Assembly (NCBI GenBank): GCA_905214305.1
Contig: CAJMLK010000012.1
Coordinates: 1-63,610 of the forward strand
Origin: an uncultured bacterium
GTDB lineage: Bacteria; Desulfobacterota; Desulfovibrionia; Desulfovibrionales; Desulfovibrionaceae
DNA length: 63,610 nucleotides
Reading direction: 5' to 3'
The translations under genes and the position numbers were made by a program. Each line of letters starts with the position of its first letter. The stretch's first letter is position 1. The notes below the pieces were generated by a model. That model had not been told where the DNA came from. It did not search any database and saw nothing but the letters and a program-made list of their open reading frames with translations. Below, one piece after another: positions 26,279 to 35,292 of this stretch.

Positions 26279-26824
26279 CTATTTTCGCAGCTGGCGCGTC
26301 CATTGGGCAAGGGCCTGCATGACATCCGTAACCTGTCTGGTCAGACCCTCGTCCTGCACATCGCCCTTGTCGTCAAAGCAGGCGCTGAACGCATTGGAAA
26401 ACAGCTCGGGCTTGTTGAGCACATGCAGGTTCAGGTAGACGCATACCTGACGCAGGTGGTACTGGCTGCGGCTTGTGCCCATGCCGCCTCCCGCGCCGAC
26501 GATGCACACGGCCTTGCCGGTCAGCGGGGCAAGATCAGGCTCACGCGAGAGCCAGTCCAGGGCGTTTTTCAGGGCCGGAGCCAGCGAGTAGTTGTATTCG
26601 GGGCAGGCCAGCACCAGAGCGTCGGCTGCGGTCACACGGGCCACAAGGTCTTTGACGGCCTGGGGCTTTTCAATGTCCTGATTGTAAAACGACAGAGCGG
26701 AAATGTCTGCCGTTTCCATGCGTACGCCTTCGGGCAGGTGGGCGGCGCAGCAGCGCAGCAGGCCGGTATTGCGGGACGCGCGGCGCAGGCTGCCGGATAT
26801 GCCTATGAAAGTAAGGTCGCTCAT
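26279..26824 (-). CDS. NADPH-dependent FMN reductase family protein
   Basis: This 181-residue flavodoxin-fold protein would reduce FMN, quinones or other acceptors with NAD(P)H. The FMN phosphate loop GISGSLRRASRNTGLLRCC is near the N-terminus, followed by the classic CPEYNYSLAPALKNALDWLS and VCIVGAGGGMGTSRSQYHLRQVC segments. AAGGAG precedes the ATG at 26824; the upstream start at 26869 adds only an atypical leader. It is cytoplasmic, and its in vivo substrate is unknown. The 207-bp gap downstream (26072-26278) shows no feature. Confidence 0.9.
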   Translation of the reverse strand: MSDLTFIGISGSLRRASRNTGLLRCCAAHLPEGVRMETADISALSFYNQDIEKPQAVKDLVARVTAADALVLACPEYNYSLAPALKNALDWLSREPDLAPLTGKAVCIVGAGGGMGTSRSQYHLRQVCVYLNLHVLNKPELFSNAFSACFDDKGDVQDEGLTRQVTDVMQALAQWTRQLRK

Positions 26825-26913
26825 GGTTTTCTCCTTGTGTCCGGCTGTGCGGACAAGGCAGGATAGCAATTTTTATCGCGAAAGCCTACTGATCTGCTAC
26901 AGGGATCAGACTT

Positions 26914-27169
26914 GAGAATGGATATTCTCAATGCGAAAATGCTCTGCCACACGCTCGTTTCCGGGCTTAACCGGGCAGATGGATTGCACTTGCTCACGCT
27001 GCCGCCAGAGCGGCCTCAAATAGAGCAGATTAACTTTGAGAATATACATTCTCAAAGTTTAAGGCACGCTCACTTCGGCGTTTAACCGCGCAGATAAACT
27101 GCGCTTACGCCTCCGTAGCGAACGTCTGCTCACGCAGCCGCCAGAGCAATTTCAAAGTGAAATTGCTCT
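26914..27169 (-). repeat. Bipartite palindromic intergenic element, copy 3, plus an extra end
   Basis: This copy lies inverted in the 424-bp gap 26825-27248. The perfect right-end palindrome has arms AACTTTGAGAAT (27032-27043) and ATTCTCAAAGTT (27048-27059). The perfect left-end palindrome has arms AGAGCAATTTCA (27143-27154) and TGAAATTGCTCT (27158-27169). Between them lies GTCTGCTCACGCAGCCGCC, the reverse of the segment seen in copies 1 and 2. An additional right-end dyad, GAGAATGGATATTCTC, sits at 26914-26929, so a second, partly decayed unit may abut this one. Confidence 0.9.
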
Positions 27170-27248
27170 GGAACGGTTCTGATCTTTTTGCAGCGTCCGT
27201 GACGCGCAGTGCCCATGCTGCGGCGCGCCGCCCGCGCGCTGCCCTGCA

Positions 27249-27668
27249 TCAGCAGCCGCAGTGCTGCCGGTCGCGGGTGCGGCTTTCAAATTTTTCTTTG
27301 TGCACTACCACGCGCTCGTGCAGCCCCTCACCAACAAGCCCGACCTCGTCGCGGGCGCTGACCTTGAATGTCAGTCCCTTGCCGTTGGAAGACATGCCCA
27401 CAAGCTCGGCGTTAAAGGTGACCTTCATGCCGCAGGGGGTGGCGGCCATGTGCGAAATGTCCACCTTTGTACCCACGGTGGTCATGCCAGAACCCTCATG
27501 ATCCAGCACTTCCTGCACTGCGGCCACGGCCGTGGCCTCCATCCATGCGATCATCATGGCTGTGGAAAAAACTTCCACCAGCCCGCTGCCCACGTTACAG
27601 GCCAGCATGGCTTCGCTGACCGTGATTTCGGATGTCGCGGAAAGGCCGGGTTCCAGTTTCTTTTTCAT
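27249..27668 (-). CDS. Hotdog-fold thioesterase, FlK-like
   Basis: This 139-residue protein resembles the fluoroacetyl-CoA thioesterase-like branch of the hotdog superfamily, which hydrolyses small acyl-CoAs. Visible features are VGSGLVEVFSTAMMIAWMEATA (helix with catalytic Glu region), GMTTVGTKVDISHMAATPCGMKVTFNAELVGM (strand with His and Thr of the active-site area) and LVGEGLHERVVVHKEKF. GAGG lies upstream of the ATG. The C-terminal CGC may bind metal or be incidental. The physiological acyl-CoA is not known. The gene is single, between a repeat-rich gap and the nrf terminator. Confidence 0.85.
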   Translation of the reverse strand: MKKKLEPGLSATSEITVSEAMLACNVGSGLVEVFSTAMMIAWMEATAVAAVQEVLDHEGSGMTTVGTKVDISHMAATPCGMKVTFNAELVGMSSNGKGLTFKVSARDEVGLVGEGLHERVVVHKEKFESRTRDRQHCGC

Positions 27669-27861
27669 GGGTCTTGCCTCGCTTGCGCGCCGCCCACGCG
27701 GGAGGCGGCGTCAGTAGGGTGGTTGAACGCGCGACACTGTGTCTGTTTTCGGACTGTCTTTGTCATGTATAGAAAAGATGGCGGCAGCAGGCAAGAGCCG
27801 CAGGGCGTTCCCCGCGGGCATCCCTGTTCTTGCGCGGCGGACAGAGCACCGCGGGGAGGAA

Positions 27862-27897
27862 AAACAGGCCGCCCGGCGATGCGGGGCATCGCCGGGC
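27862..27897 (-). terminator. Rho-independent terminator of nrfHA
   Basis: GCCCGGCGATG (27871-27881) pairs perfectly with CATCGCCGGGC (27887-27897). On the minus strand the stem is followed by GGCCTGTTTTTCC. It lies about 50 nt beyond the nrfA stop. Confidence 0.85.
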
Positions 27898-27946
27898 GGG
27901 GTTGTTTGCGGGCTTTTGCCCGCCGGAGGTTATGGCTGAGTGAAGC

Positions 27947-29530
27947 TTACTTGTCCTGTCCGGCCTGCGAAGTCAGGCGATCCTGGCCTTCCCATACCTG
28001 CTGGGCCTTGGGCAGCGCGGGCAGCAGCTTGGTCCAGGGATTCTGCTTGAGGAATTCCGGGTCCTGCTGGAGCTTGCGGCTCAGCGTAAGGATGGGCGGA
28101 ACCAGCTTCTTGATGTCCCCGGCAAGAGCGGGGGCAATGCCGAAGTCAGTGGCCTCGGTGGCGAGGTCAACGGCCTTCTGGCTGCATTCCATGCTGGTCA
28201 TGAGCGTATCAAGAGCCTTGGCCGGGTTGTGGAAGCCCACGCTGTTTTCAGCCGAAACGTAGTCCCAGAACAGCTGGCCCTTGCGTACCATTTCGCGTGC
28301 TTCGGCCATAAGGGCTTCGTAGTTGGCGGCGCGGTGGCCTTCATAGGCATTGGCAAGCCGCACGGCCTCGTGAGCCTTGACGGACATTTCCTGAGCCTTG
28401 AGCAGCTCGTCAAAGGTCTTCTGCTGGGTGTACAGCACGCGCTGGCGCAGGTATTCGCCGGTCTTGTCGGCGTGGCACTGGCGGCAGGCGCGCATTTCAG
28501 GATCCTTCATGGGCGAGGTCATCCAGTGGCTGGAGATCTTTTTGCCGTCTTCACGCACGTACTGCATGTGGCAGTCCGCGCAGGAAACGCCGGCCGCGCC
28601 GTGGGGACCATCCTGGAAGGTTTCGTATTCGGGGTGCTGCATCTTGATCATGGGAACCTTGGAGGCAGCGTGTACCCAGTCCACAAAGGGACCGGGCTTG
28701 CCGTCGGGGCCCTTGGCTCCGTGACCCTTGTAATACTGGTACATGTCTTCGGGGTTGAAGCCGTTATCCCAGGGGAATACGGGCTTTGCGGCCGGGCCGT
28801 TGTCCTTGTGGGTAAAATAGTATTCCACGTGGCACTGGGCGCAGACCAGGGTGCGCTTTTCGTTGCGGCTCAGCTTCTGCCAGTCCTTGCCGCTGCGCTT
28901 GAGCCAGTCCTTGAGCGGTTCGGAGTAGAGGCGCAGTTCCATAGTGGCTGGATCGTGACAGTTGGCGCAGCCTATGGTTTCGTCATGCGCGCTGATTTTG
29001 TCTTTGGCGCGGAATTCGTTGACGTCCATAGACCAGAACTTGTCGCCGTACTGGGCCACCCATTCCATCATCTTGGGGGTTTTGCAGTTCCAGCAGGTGG
29101 CGGGCAGGTTGCCCTTGCCGTCGGCCGCGAAGCGGTTGATGCGGTCAATGTTGACAAAGTCGTCAATGGCGTAGGTGTGGCCGCGCGTTTCATTATATTC
29201 ATACATGAAATGATAGCCCAGCCAGAGATTTTTCAGATAGGGCTGGGCATGCTTGAAGCCCTTGGGCAGGGGGTTCACATTATCATTCTTGTGATAGGGA
29301 ACCGACCCTTTGTAGTCGGTCATGATCTTGTCTTCGTTGTTCTTCATGTACGAAGCATACTGCTGGGGAAACTGGCCCTTGAAGGCCGACATTCTGGTTT
29401 CCGTTTCAGCAATGCCCGTTTTGTATTTGGGGGCCTTCAGCTCCGTGGAAACATCCTGACAGCCGCTGAGCAAAACTACGCCCAGCAGCATGGCCGACGC
29501 CAGGGCCGTGGTCACAATTCGCTTATTCAT
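27947..29530 (-). CDS. nrfA: Cytochrome c nitrite reductase catalytic subunit NrfA
   Basis: This 527-residue periplasmic pentaheme enzyme reduces nitrite to ammonium with six electrons, and can also reduce NO and sulfite. The active-site heme has the diagnostic CxxCK motif (CWNCK), and four CxxCH motifs follow (CANCH, CAQCH, CADCH, CRQCH). The N-terminus is a lipoprotein-type signal (ALASAMLLGVVLLSGC), so it is probably membrane-attached. The downstream helical domain (EMSVKAHEAVRLANAYEGHRAANYEALM) is typical. It overlaps the end of nrfH by 8 nt, indicating coupling; NrfH passes electrons from menaquinol. A strong terminator follows. Confidence 0.97.
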   Translation of the reverse strand: MNKRIVTTALASAMLLGVVLLSGCQDVSTELKAPKYKTGIAETETRMSAFKGQFPQQYASYMKNNEDKIMTDYKGSVPYHKNDNVNPLPKGFKHAQPYLKNLWLGYHFMYEYNETRGHTYAIDDFVNIDRINRFAADGKGNLPATCWNCKTPKMMEWVAQYGDKFWSMDVNEFRAKDKISAHDETIGCANCHDPATMELRLYSEPLKDWLKRSGKDWQKLSRNEKRTLVCAQCHVEYYFTHKDNGPAAKPVFPWDNGFNPEDMYQYYKGHGAKGPDGKPGPFVDWVHAASKVPMIKMQHPEYETFQDGPHGAAGVSCADCHMQYVREDGKKISSHWMTSPMKDPEMRACRQCHADKTGEYLRQRVLYTQQKTFDELLKAQEMSVKAHEAVRLANAYEGHRAANYEALMAEAREMVRKGQLFWDYVSAENSVGFHNPAKALDTLMTSMECSQKAVDLATEATDFGIAPALAGDIKKLVPPILTLSRKLQQDPEFLKQNPWTKLLPALPKAQQVWEGQDRLTSQAGQDK

Positions 29531-29990
29531 AGGCTACCGTCCTTGTGCTGATGGGCTTCATGCGCATGTGGGCCACGCCCTTGTGGCAGTCCACACAATA
29601 AGGCTTGGCATCCATGCTGGCTACGTTGATGTTGGTCTGGGTATGGCATGCCTTGCAGTTCGCGTTCACCACGTCGCGGGTGCGCAAGCTCAGGGGACGC
29701 GGAATGTCGTGTCCCATAATATTGCCCACCACGTCGCGCAGCCCTTCCTGCGCCTTGAACGGCAGCTTGACCAAAAGATTGTGCGGGGCATGGCAGTCAT
29801 TACAGGAAAGATTGGCGTGTGTTCCCATTTTCTGGGTCACGGCAGCCTCCTGCATGATATGACAACTGGCGCAAAACGGCCGTTGGTCAGTGGTTGTCAT
29901 GGCATAGGCCAGAACTCCCATTAGTACCACGCCCGCCGCAACGCCGCCCAACAGCCACTTCAGCCAGGGTCCATTGCGGGGTGTACCCAT
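29523..29990 (-). CDS. nrfH: Cytochrome c nitrite reductase membrane subunit NrfH
   Basis: This 155-residue NapC/NirT-family tetraheme cytochrome c is the menaquinol dehydrogenase for NrfA. It has one N-terminal membrane helix (WLKWLLGGVAAGVVLMGVLAY) and four CxxCH sites (CASCH, CNDCH, CKACH, CVDCH). The ATG at 29990 has AGGAGG 6 nt upstream; the longer frame to 30098 runs through leader hairpins and is rejected. Together with nrfA it forms a two-gene operon divergent from a heme-motif sensor kinase and a sigma-54-dependent regulator. Confidence 0.97.
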   Translation of the reverse strand: MGTPRNGPWLKWLLGGVAAGVVLMGVLAYAMTTTDQRPFCASCHIMQEAAVTQKMGTHANLSCNDCHAPHNLLVKLPFKAQEGLRDVVGNIMGHDIPRPLSLRTRDVVNANCKACHTQTNINVASMDAKPYCVDCHKGVAHMRMKPISTRTVAYE

Positions 29991-30340
29991 AGAGCCTCCT
30001 TCGCTCGCTCCTAGTGCAAATGCGCCCTGAAGACCGCTCTTCAGGGCCGGATTTCGCCCGGGTGGGGCGCAGGCAGCCTGCGGCCGCCGGGCGGTCATTG
30101 GATTCAGGCAGACCGCCCTTCCGTGCCGCCACTGCGGCGGACGAAATATTTTTTCAGCGTTTCAAGAAGCGTACCAGTGTGTATAAAAAAGCACAAATAA
30201 AAAATTCTTTTATTACAATATGTTGCAAAATTATGTTTTTTGAAGGCGCTTGGCGGGATTGAGTTGTTCAGATAAACATGACAGGATTCAGAAAATTATG
30301 ACAACTCTGTGAGCACGCAACACCTCTTTCCGAGGTCATT
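29991..30340. other. Divergent regulatory region between nrfHA and the two-component genes
   Basis: The region is AT-rich at 30180-30300 and carries two perfect hairpins on the nrfH side: GCCCTGAAGA/TCTTCAGGGC (30024-30047) and GGGCGGTC/GACCGCCC (30089-30118). Direct repeats ATGACAGG and ATGACAAC occur at 30278 and 30297. I found no good -24/-12 site on either strand and no clear FNR/HcpR palindrome, so the control signals remain unassigned. Confidence 0.6.
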
Positions 30341-33010
30341 ATGGTTTCTCTATACAATAAAAAAAATCGTTCCGCTATCTGGTTGCCCTTGCTGGCGTGT
30401 TTTTTATGGCTCGTTTTTACGACAGGCCTGTACCGCCAGGCCTTGCGCGTTGATGAGGCCCATCGGCTTGAACTGGAACACACAAGACTTTCCACTGTGG
30501 CGCGGCAGCTTTTGGATGCCCGCAACTGGAATGCCGCCCACGGCGGGGTCTATGTGCTTGAAAGCGAGTACGGCAGGCCCAATCCGTGGCTGCCGGAAGG
30601 GGAGCGCACCATCGCCGCCGATGACGGCCGCACTCTGGTTCTTATCAATCCCGCCTACATGAGCCGTCAGCTGGCCGAGCGCAACTCCGAGCCGGGCATA
30701 GAGATCGGCATTATCAGCAATATGCCCCTGCGGCCGGAAAATCTGGCCGACGCCTGGGAAAATGAGGCCCTGAGCCAGTGTACCGTGGGCGCGCGTGAGG
30801 TTTTCAGCGCACCCCGGCCGGGCAGCCACGGAAAGCTGCGTCTTCTCAGCGTGCTTGTGGCGCAGCAGAGCTGCCTGCGCTGTCACGTCAGCCGCAATGT
30901 GGGCGAGGTGCTCGGAGGCATAAGCGTCAGTCAGGACGGCGAGGCGTATCTGCACAATGCGGCCTTGCAGCAGCGCAACATGCGCATGCTTTATGGCCTG
31001 CTGGCGCTGACCGGCGTGCTGGCCATCGGCGGGCTGACGCTCAACCTGACACGGCGGCGCTGGCTGGCCGAAGAAGCCAGCCGCATGAAAAGTGCCTTCA
31101 TGGCGCGCCTGAGCCACGACATGCGCACGCCGCTCACGGCCATTCTGGGCATGAGCGAGCTTTTGCAGCGGCCGGACGTGGCGGCGCGGGACCGAAAAAA
31201 GGCCCTGCGCTATCTTACTCAGGCAGGCAGCGCCCTGCTGGAAATGGTGCGCGACATTACGGATCACGCGACCCTGGAACAGGGCGTTCTGCATCTGCGC
31301 ACGGAGCCGTTCAGCCTGCGCTCCTGTCTGGCCGACTGTGTGGCCCTGTACAGTCCTGTTGCCGAGGCCAAGGGACTGGATATTGATCTGGATGTGGACC
31401 GCACGTTGCCGGACGCCGTTGCCGGAGACAGTTTTCGCCTGCGTCAGGCTCTGGGCAATCTTGTGAGCAATGCCGTAAAGTTTACCGAGCTGGGCCGGGT
31501 GCGCATCTGTGTGCAACCGGGCGGAATGCATGCGGGCAAAAAGATCGAAGACGGCTCCAGCCGTCTGCGCCTCAGAATTCTGGTGCAGGACACGGGGCCG
31601 GGACTGCCCGAAGAAGACGCCGAGCGCATTTTTGAAAGCTTCCAGCGTGGCAGCGACGCTGCGGGGGCGCCGGGTACGGGCCTTGGCCTGCATATCGCGC
31701 GCACCATCGCGCGCTGCATGGGCGGTGATGTCAGTGTGGAGTCTTCTCCGGGCAGCGGAGCCTGCTTTGCCCTTGAGGTCTGCCTGCATCTGCCGCATGA
31801 CGGCCCGGATATGGAATCCGGGGCGGGCCGTGGGCCATTGGGCGGTAAGGCCGACGGTGCGTCACCGGCTGATACAGGGCCTGACAGGGGAAACACGAGT
31901 CGGCGCGCCGCCGCAGCCAGTGCCGCGGGTGCAGAACCTGCTGCCGCTGCCGCCGAAGCTGCTGAAGCCGCCGAAGCTGCCGGCAACGCTGCGGACCAGA
32001 GTGACAGCCCCGCCGGAGTTTCCGGTGCAAGGCGCGATTCCGGCGGGCAGACCGGCTGCGTCAGCTCCGGGAAAGACTGCGGCAATGGCTTGACGGCCCG
32101 CGGAACGGCAGATGGCCCGAAAGGCCCCTGTTTTGAAGGCTGCCGCATTCTTGTGGCCGAAGATAACGAGGCCAGCAGATATATCATGGAGCATATGCTC
32201 CGTGCCGAAGGCGCGCGAGTGTGCATGGCAAAAGACGGCAGCGCAGCCCTGGCCGCCCTGTGCGAAAGACCCTGGGATCTGGTGGTTCTGGATTCGCGCA
32301 TGCCCGGCGTGAGCGGGCTGGAGGTTCTGCGGGCCGTGCGCGAAGGGCGCACCTGCGCCCCGGCCGGGCAGCGGATCGTTATCTATACCGCCGCGCTGAA
32401 CGCCGAAGACAGGCGTATTTGCGAAAGTCTGGGGGCAGACCGGGTTCTGCTCAAGCCGCTGACGTTTTCCAGCCTGCGCCATGAGCTGGCCGCCCTGCTT
32501 TTTGAAGGCGTGGGACCTGTCCGCGCCAAGGCTGCCTCAGGGCCGGGTGGAGCCATGGCGCCTGCGCCGGTTTCCGCAGGCGCTTCAGATGCCAGTGGCG
32601 AACACGCAGCCTGGAACCGGTCGGAAGCTCTCGCTGCGCTTGACGATGACGAGGACCTGCTGCGCCGTCTGGCGCGTGTGCTCTGTCAGGACCTGCGCAA
32701 CAGGGAAGCCCATGTGCAGGCGGCCCAGGATGCCGGGGACAGCGCAACCCTGCGGCGTCTGGCCCATGCTGTAAAAAACTCCGCCGGAGTCATGCGCCTT
32801 GACCTTTTGCGCAAGTGCGCGGGAGAGGCGGAAACAGCTGACGACAAGTCCCTTTGGGAATCCGTGGAACGTATGCGCCGCGCCATGCGCGAGGCTTTGC
32901 AGCTGCTTGACGAAGCGCCGGACAATGAAGACCTGGAAGACGCAGACATGGCGGACAGTGCCGAAGCTGTTCTTTGCACCAGTGTGACGTCACAGAAAGG
33001 AGCGTGCTGA
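30341..33010 (+). CDS. Hybrid sensor histidine kinase with periplasmic CxxCH (Tll0287/DUF3365-like) sensor
   Basis: This 889-residue membrane kinase has a first membrane helix at 12-30, a periplasmic sensor of about 180 residues ending with CLRCH (178-182) and VGEVLGGISVS, and a second helix at about 215-235. The CxxCH suggests covalent heme, as in DUF3365 sensors. The kinase core has an H-box with His259 (LSHDMRTPLTAI), N-box NLVSNAVKFTE, and G-boxes DTGPGLPEEDAERIFESF and GTGLGLHIAR. An Ala-rich linker precedes a receiver domain (LVAEDNEASR, VVLDSRMPG, LLKPL), then an HPt domain (LAHAVKNSAG). Its stop overlaps the start of the NtrC-type regulator gene by one base. Divergence from nrfHA suggests redox or nitrogen-oxide sensing (inference). 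Confidence 0.92.
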   Translation: MVSLYNKKNRSAIWLPLLACFLWLVFTTGLYRQALRVDEAHRLELEHTRLSTVARQLLDARNWNAAHGGVYVLESEYGRPNPWLPEGERTIAADDGRTLVLINPAYMSRQLAERNSEPGIEIGIISNMPLRPENLADAWENEALSQCTVGAREVFSAPRPGSHGKLRLLSVLVAQQSCLRCHVSRNVGEVLGGISVSQDGEAYLHNAALQQRNMRMLYGLLALTGVLAIGGLTLNLTRRRWLAEEASRMKSAFMARLSHDMRTPLTAILGMSELLQRPDVAARDRKKALRYLTQAGSALLEMVRDITDHATLEQGVLHLRTEPFSLRSCLADCVALYSPVAEAKGLDIDLDVDRTLPDAVAGDSFRLRQALGNLVSNAVKFTELGRVRICVQPGGMHAGKKIEDGSSRLRLRILVQDTGPGLPEEDAERIFESFQRGSDAAGAPGTGLGLHIARTIARCMGGDVSVESSPGSGACFALEVCLHLPHDGPDMESGAGRGPLGGKADGASPADTGPDRGNTSRRAAAASAAGAEPAAAAAEAAEAAEAAGNAADQSDSPAGVSGARRDSGGQTGCVSSGKDCGNGLTARGTADGPKGPCFEGCRILVAEDNEASRYIMEHMLRAEGARVCMAKDGSAALAALCERPWDLVVLDSRMPGVSGLEVLRAVREGRTCAPAGQRIVIYTAALNAEDRRICESLGADRVLLKPLTFSSLRHELAALLFEGVGPVRAKAASGPGGAMAPAPVSAGASDASGEHAAWNRSEALAALDDDEDLLRRLARVLCQDLRNREAHVQAAQDAGDSATLRRLAHAVKNSAGVMRLDLLRKCAGEAETADDKSLWESVERMRRAMREALQLLDEAPDNEDLEDADMADSAEAVLCTSVTSQKGAC

Positions 33011-34464
33011 TGGCCCGCATTCTGGTGGTGGATGATGAAGCCCTCATGCGCACAATGGCCGAAGTGGTGTGCACCCGCATGGGCCATGAGGTTCTGCTGG
33101 CCGAAAGCGTCAGCCGGGGGCTGGAGCTTGGCCGTCAGGGGGTGGACGTGGTGCTGCTTGACGTCTGGCTGCCCGACGGCAACGGCCTTGAGTGGCAGGG
33201 CGACTTTGCCCATCTGCCCGGCATGCCTGATGTGGTCATCATTACGGGACACGGCGATGGCGATGCCGCTGAGGCGGCTTTGCGCTCAGGGGCCTGGGAG
33301 TTTTTGACCAAGCCGCTCAAGGTGCGGGATATCGAGCAGTGCCTGCGCCATGTGCTGACCTTTCGCGAAAACCGGATTCCCGGGCCGGAGTCGCTACTGG
33401 TGGACAGCGGTCATGTCCTCGGCACGGGCATGGGCATGAGCCGCGCCCTCAAACTTCTGGCTCAGGCGGCGCAAAGCGAGGTCAATGTGCTTTTGCTTGG
33501 CGAAACAGGGGTGGGCAAGGAGGTTTTCGCCAAGGCGCTGTACCGCAACAGCCCGCGAGCCGCCCGGCCTTTTGTTACCGTAGACTGCGCCTCGCTGCCG
33601 GAAAATCTTGTGGAAAGCCACCTTTTCGGCCACAGCCGTGGGGCGTTTACCGGGGCCGACCGCGCACGGGAAGGGCTGTTGCTGACGGCCAACAGAGGTA
33701 CGCTTTTCCTTGACGAGGTGGGTGACCTGCCGCAGGCCATGCAGGGGGCCTTTTTGCGCGCGCTGGAGTTGCGGCGCTTCAGGCCGGTGGGTGACGTGCG
33801 TGAGGTCAGCAGCGATTTTCGCCTTGTGGCCGCCACCAACAGGGATATTGAAGGCATGTCCCGTGAAGGAACGTTTCGTGCTGACCTGCTGTACCGGCTT
33901 CAGGGGCTGACCATTACCATACCGCCCCTGCGTGAGCGGAGGGACGAGATCCCGGCGCTGGCCCGGCAGGCCGCAAGCCGTTTTTGCCTGCGCAACGACC
34001 TGCCCCCCAAGGCCGTGCCCGATGCCATGCTGGACGTGCTTATGGAATATGCCTGGCCCGGCAATGTGCGCGAGCTGATCCACAGTGTTGAGCGCGCCTG
34101 TCTGGCGGCCGGGCAGGGGGACGAGCTTTTGCCCGCGCATCTGCCCACGCGCGTGCGTGTGGACGAGGCGCGCCGCCGCATGGGGCGGGGGGCGGATGTG
34201 GGCGCTGTGGAGGCTGCGGGCAGCGTACCGGGCGGAGCCTTGATGCCTGCCGGTTTTAACGGTCCGTCCGGCTCGTTCGCTCTGCCCTCTGCGGGCGGGG
34301 GGAGCGATGAACTGCCGGATCTGCGTCAGTGGAAAGCCCGTGCCGAAGAAGCCTATGTGCGCAGCGTATGGAGCGTCAGCAACGGCGACGCGTGCAGGGC
34401 CGCCGGCATGGCCGGGGTTTCGCGCGGGCACTGGTATGAGCTTATGAAAAAGCACGGGCTGTAG
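33010..34464 (+). CDS. NtrC-family sigma-54-dependent response regulator
   Basis: This 484-residue transcription activator is the likely partner of the upstream kinase. The receiver domain has acidic residues VVDDE, phosphoacceptor Asp51 (LLDVWLPDGNG) and Lys in FLTKPL. The AAA+ domain carries Walker A GETGVGKE, the sigma-54-contacting GAFTGA loop, Walker B GTLFLDEVGDLP and sensor segments (ATNRDIEGM, AWPGNVREL). A low-complexity linker leads to a Fis-type helix-turn-helix at the C-terminus (GDACRAAGMAGVSRGHWYELMKKHG). The start codon overlaps the kinase stop (TGATG), with AAAGGAG upstream. Targets may include nrfHA, but no sigma-54 promoter was seen before nrfH. Confidence 0.95.
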   Translation: MARILVVDDEALMRTMAEVVCTRMGHEVLLAESVSRGLELGRQGVDVVLLDVWLPDGNGLEWQGDFAHLPGMPDVVIITGHGDGDAAEAALRSGAWEFLTKPLKVRDIEQCLRHVLTFRENRIPGPESLLVDSGHVLGTGMGMSRALKLLAQAAQSEVNVLLLGETGVGKEVFAKALYRNSPRAARPFVTVDCASLPENLVESHLFGHSRGAFTGADRAREGLLLTANRGTLFLDEVGDLPQAMQGAFLRALELRRFRPVGDVREVSSDFRLVAATNRDIEGMSREGTFRADLLYRLQGLTITIPPLRERRDEIPALARQAASRFCLRNDLPPKAVPDAMLDVLMEYAWPGNVRELIHSVERACLAAGQGDELLPAHLPTRVRVDEARRRMGRGADVGAVEAAGSVPGGALMPAGFNGPSGSFALPSAGGGSDELPDLRQWKARAEEAYVRSVWSVSNGDACRAAGMAGVSRGHWYELMKKHGL

Positions 34465-34701
34465 GGTGTGGCATGCGCAAGCCCCTGAGAGGTAGCCGGG
34501 GGCGGGCTTTCTGCAAGCCTGCTGTTGTCGCTGGCTTCAGGCATGAGGCGCATGCCTGAAAAAATGCCAAAAAGTGGCGGCACAGGCCGATATTCCGGGT
34601 GCAAAAGAAAAGCGGCTGCAGCTGGGCAAGAGTTCTTGCATCGCGGCATAAAAGGCGCTATAGCGAAAAAAACCGGATTATTAAAGGCAATATAACAGCG
34701 T

Positions 34702-34959
34702 ATGAACAAGAATTCCATTACCATCAAAGGGTATGTTACGGCGATGCCACGCTCTGTGGATGCGCGGCAGGCCAGGGTGGCCGTGGTTCAGGACGATGTG
34801 GAATACCGCATCGTGCCGCGCGGCGCTGGCGTGGATCTGGATGATGCAGTGAGTCTTCCCGTGGAGGTTTCCGGGCAGCTCGAAGAGGCGGATGGCGTGA
34901 GCTATCTTGTTGTTCGCGGCTATACGGTGCTTGAAGACGACTCCTGGCTTGAGGAGTAG
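34702..34959 (+). CDS. Small protein of unknown function
   Basis: I do not recognise this 85-residue acidic protein (MNKNSITIKGYVTAMPRSVD...). The alternation ITIKGYVTAMP, RVAVVQDDVEYRIVPRG, VSLPVEVSGQLEEADGVSYLVVRGYTVL suggests an all-beta, OB-fold-like domain. No Cys, signal or membrane segment is present. The ribosome-binding site is weak (AAAGG about 15 nt upstream), but codon use and the regular hydrophobic pattern favour a real gene. It follows the regulator by 237 bp in which no feature is seen. Confidence 0.7.
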   Translation: MNKNSITIKGYVTAMPRSVDARQARVAVVQDDVEYRIVPRGAGVDLDDAVSLPVEVSGQLEEADGVSYLVVRGYTVLEDDSWLEE

Positions 34960-35238
34960 GGTCTCCCGGCCCGCACCGGCCCCGCCCGGCCCTGCCGGAA
35001 AGCTTCCGGCAGTCGGCCTGCTTTTGACGCCTGTTTTTCATGGCGGCATCTGCTGCCTGTTCTCCGCTTTTGCAGCATGGCCCGCGTAGCGGGCTGTCAG
35101 GGCGGCCACCACAGAAAAAACTTCAAACCTGCCTCAGCTTCTCCCCGATATCGTTGTCCTGTTTTTGAAAGGGCGGCCTTGTGCCGTTGCGGGCCAGCGG
35201 GCGTATTGGGAAAAGCCAAAACCCACTGAGAAGAAATG

Positions 35239-35279
35239 AAAAGCCCCCGCCGACTGCTGACAGTCGGCGGGGCTTTTTT
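35239..35279. terminator. Strong bidirectional terminator before the chemoreceptor gene end
   Basis: AAAAGCCCC-C-GCCGACTG pairs with CAGTCGGCGGGGCTTTT around CTGA with one bulged C. Ts follow on the plus strand and TTTTC on the minus strand. It lies in the 333-bp gap 34960-35292, which has no other feature, and ends the convergent chemoreceptor gene. Confidence 0.9.
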
Positions 35280-35292
35280 GCGCCGGGCGCTG

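Noticed and set aside
29991..30098. Longer NrfH start at 30098
   Set aside because: The extra 36 residues cross two leader hairpins and have no ribosome-binding site, whereas AGGAGG sits right before the ATG at 29990.
30251..30268. Possible sigma-54 promoter before the hybrid kinase (TTGGCGGGATTGAGTTGTT)
   Set aside because: The -24 part lacks CAC and the -12 GC is displaced by two bases, so it does not meet the strict spacing.
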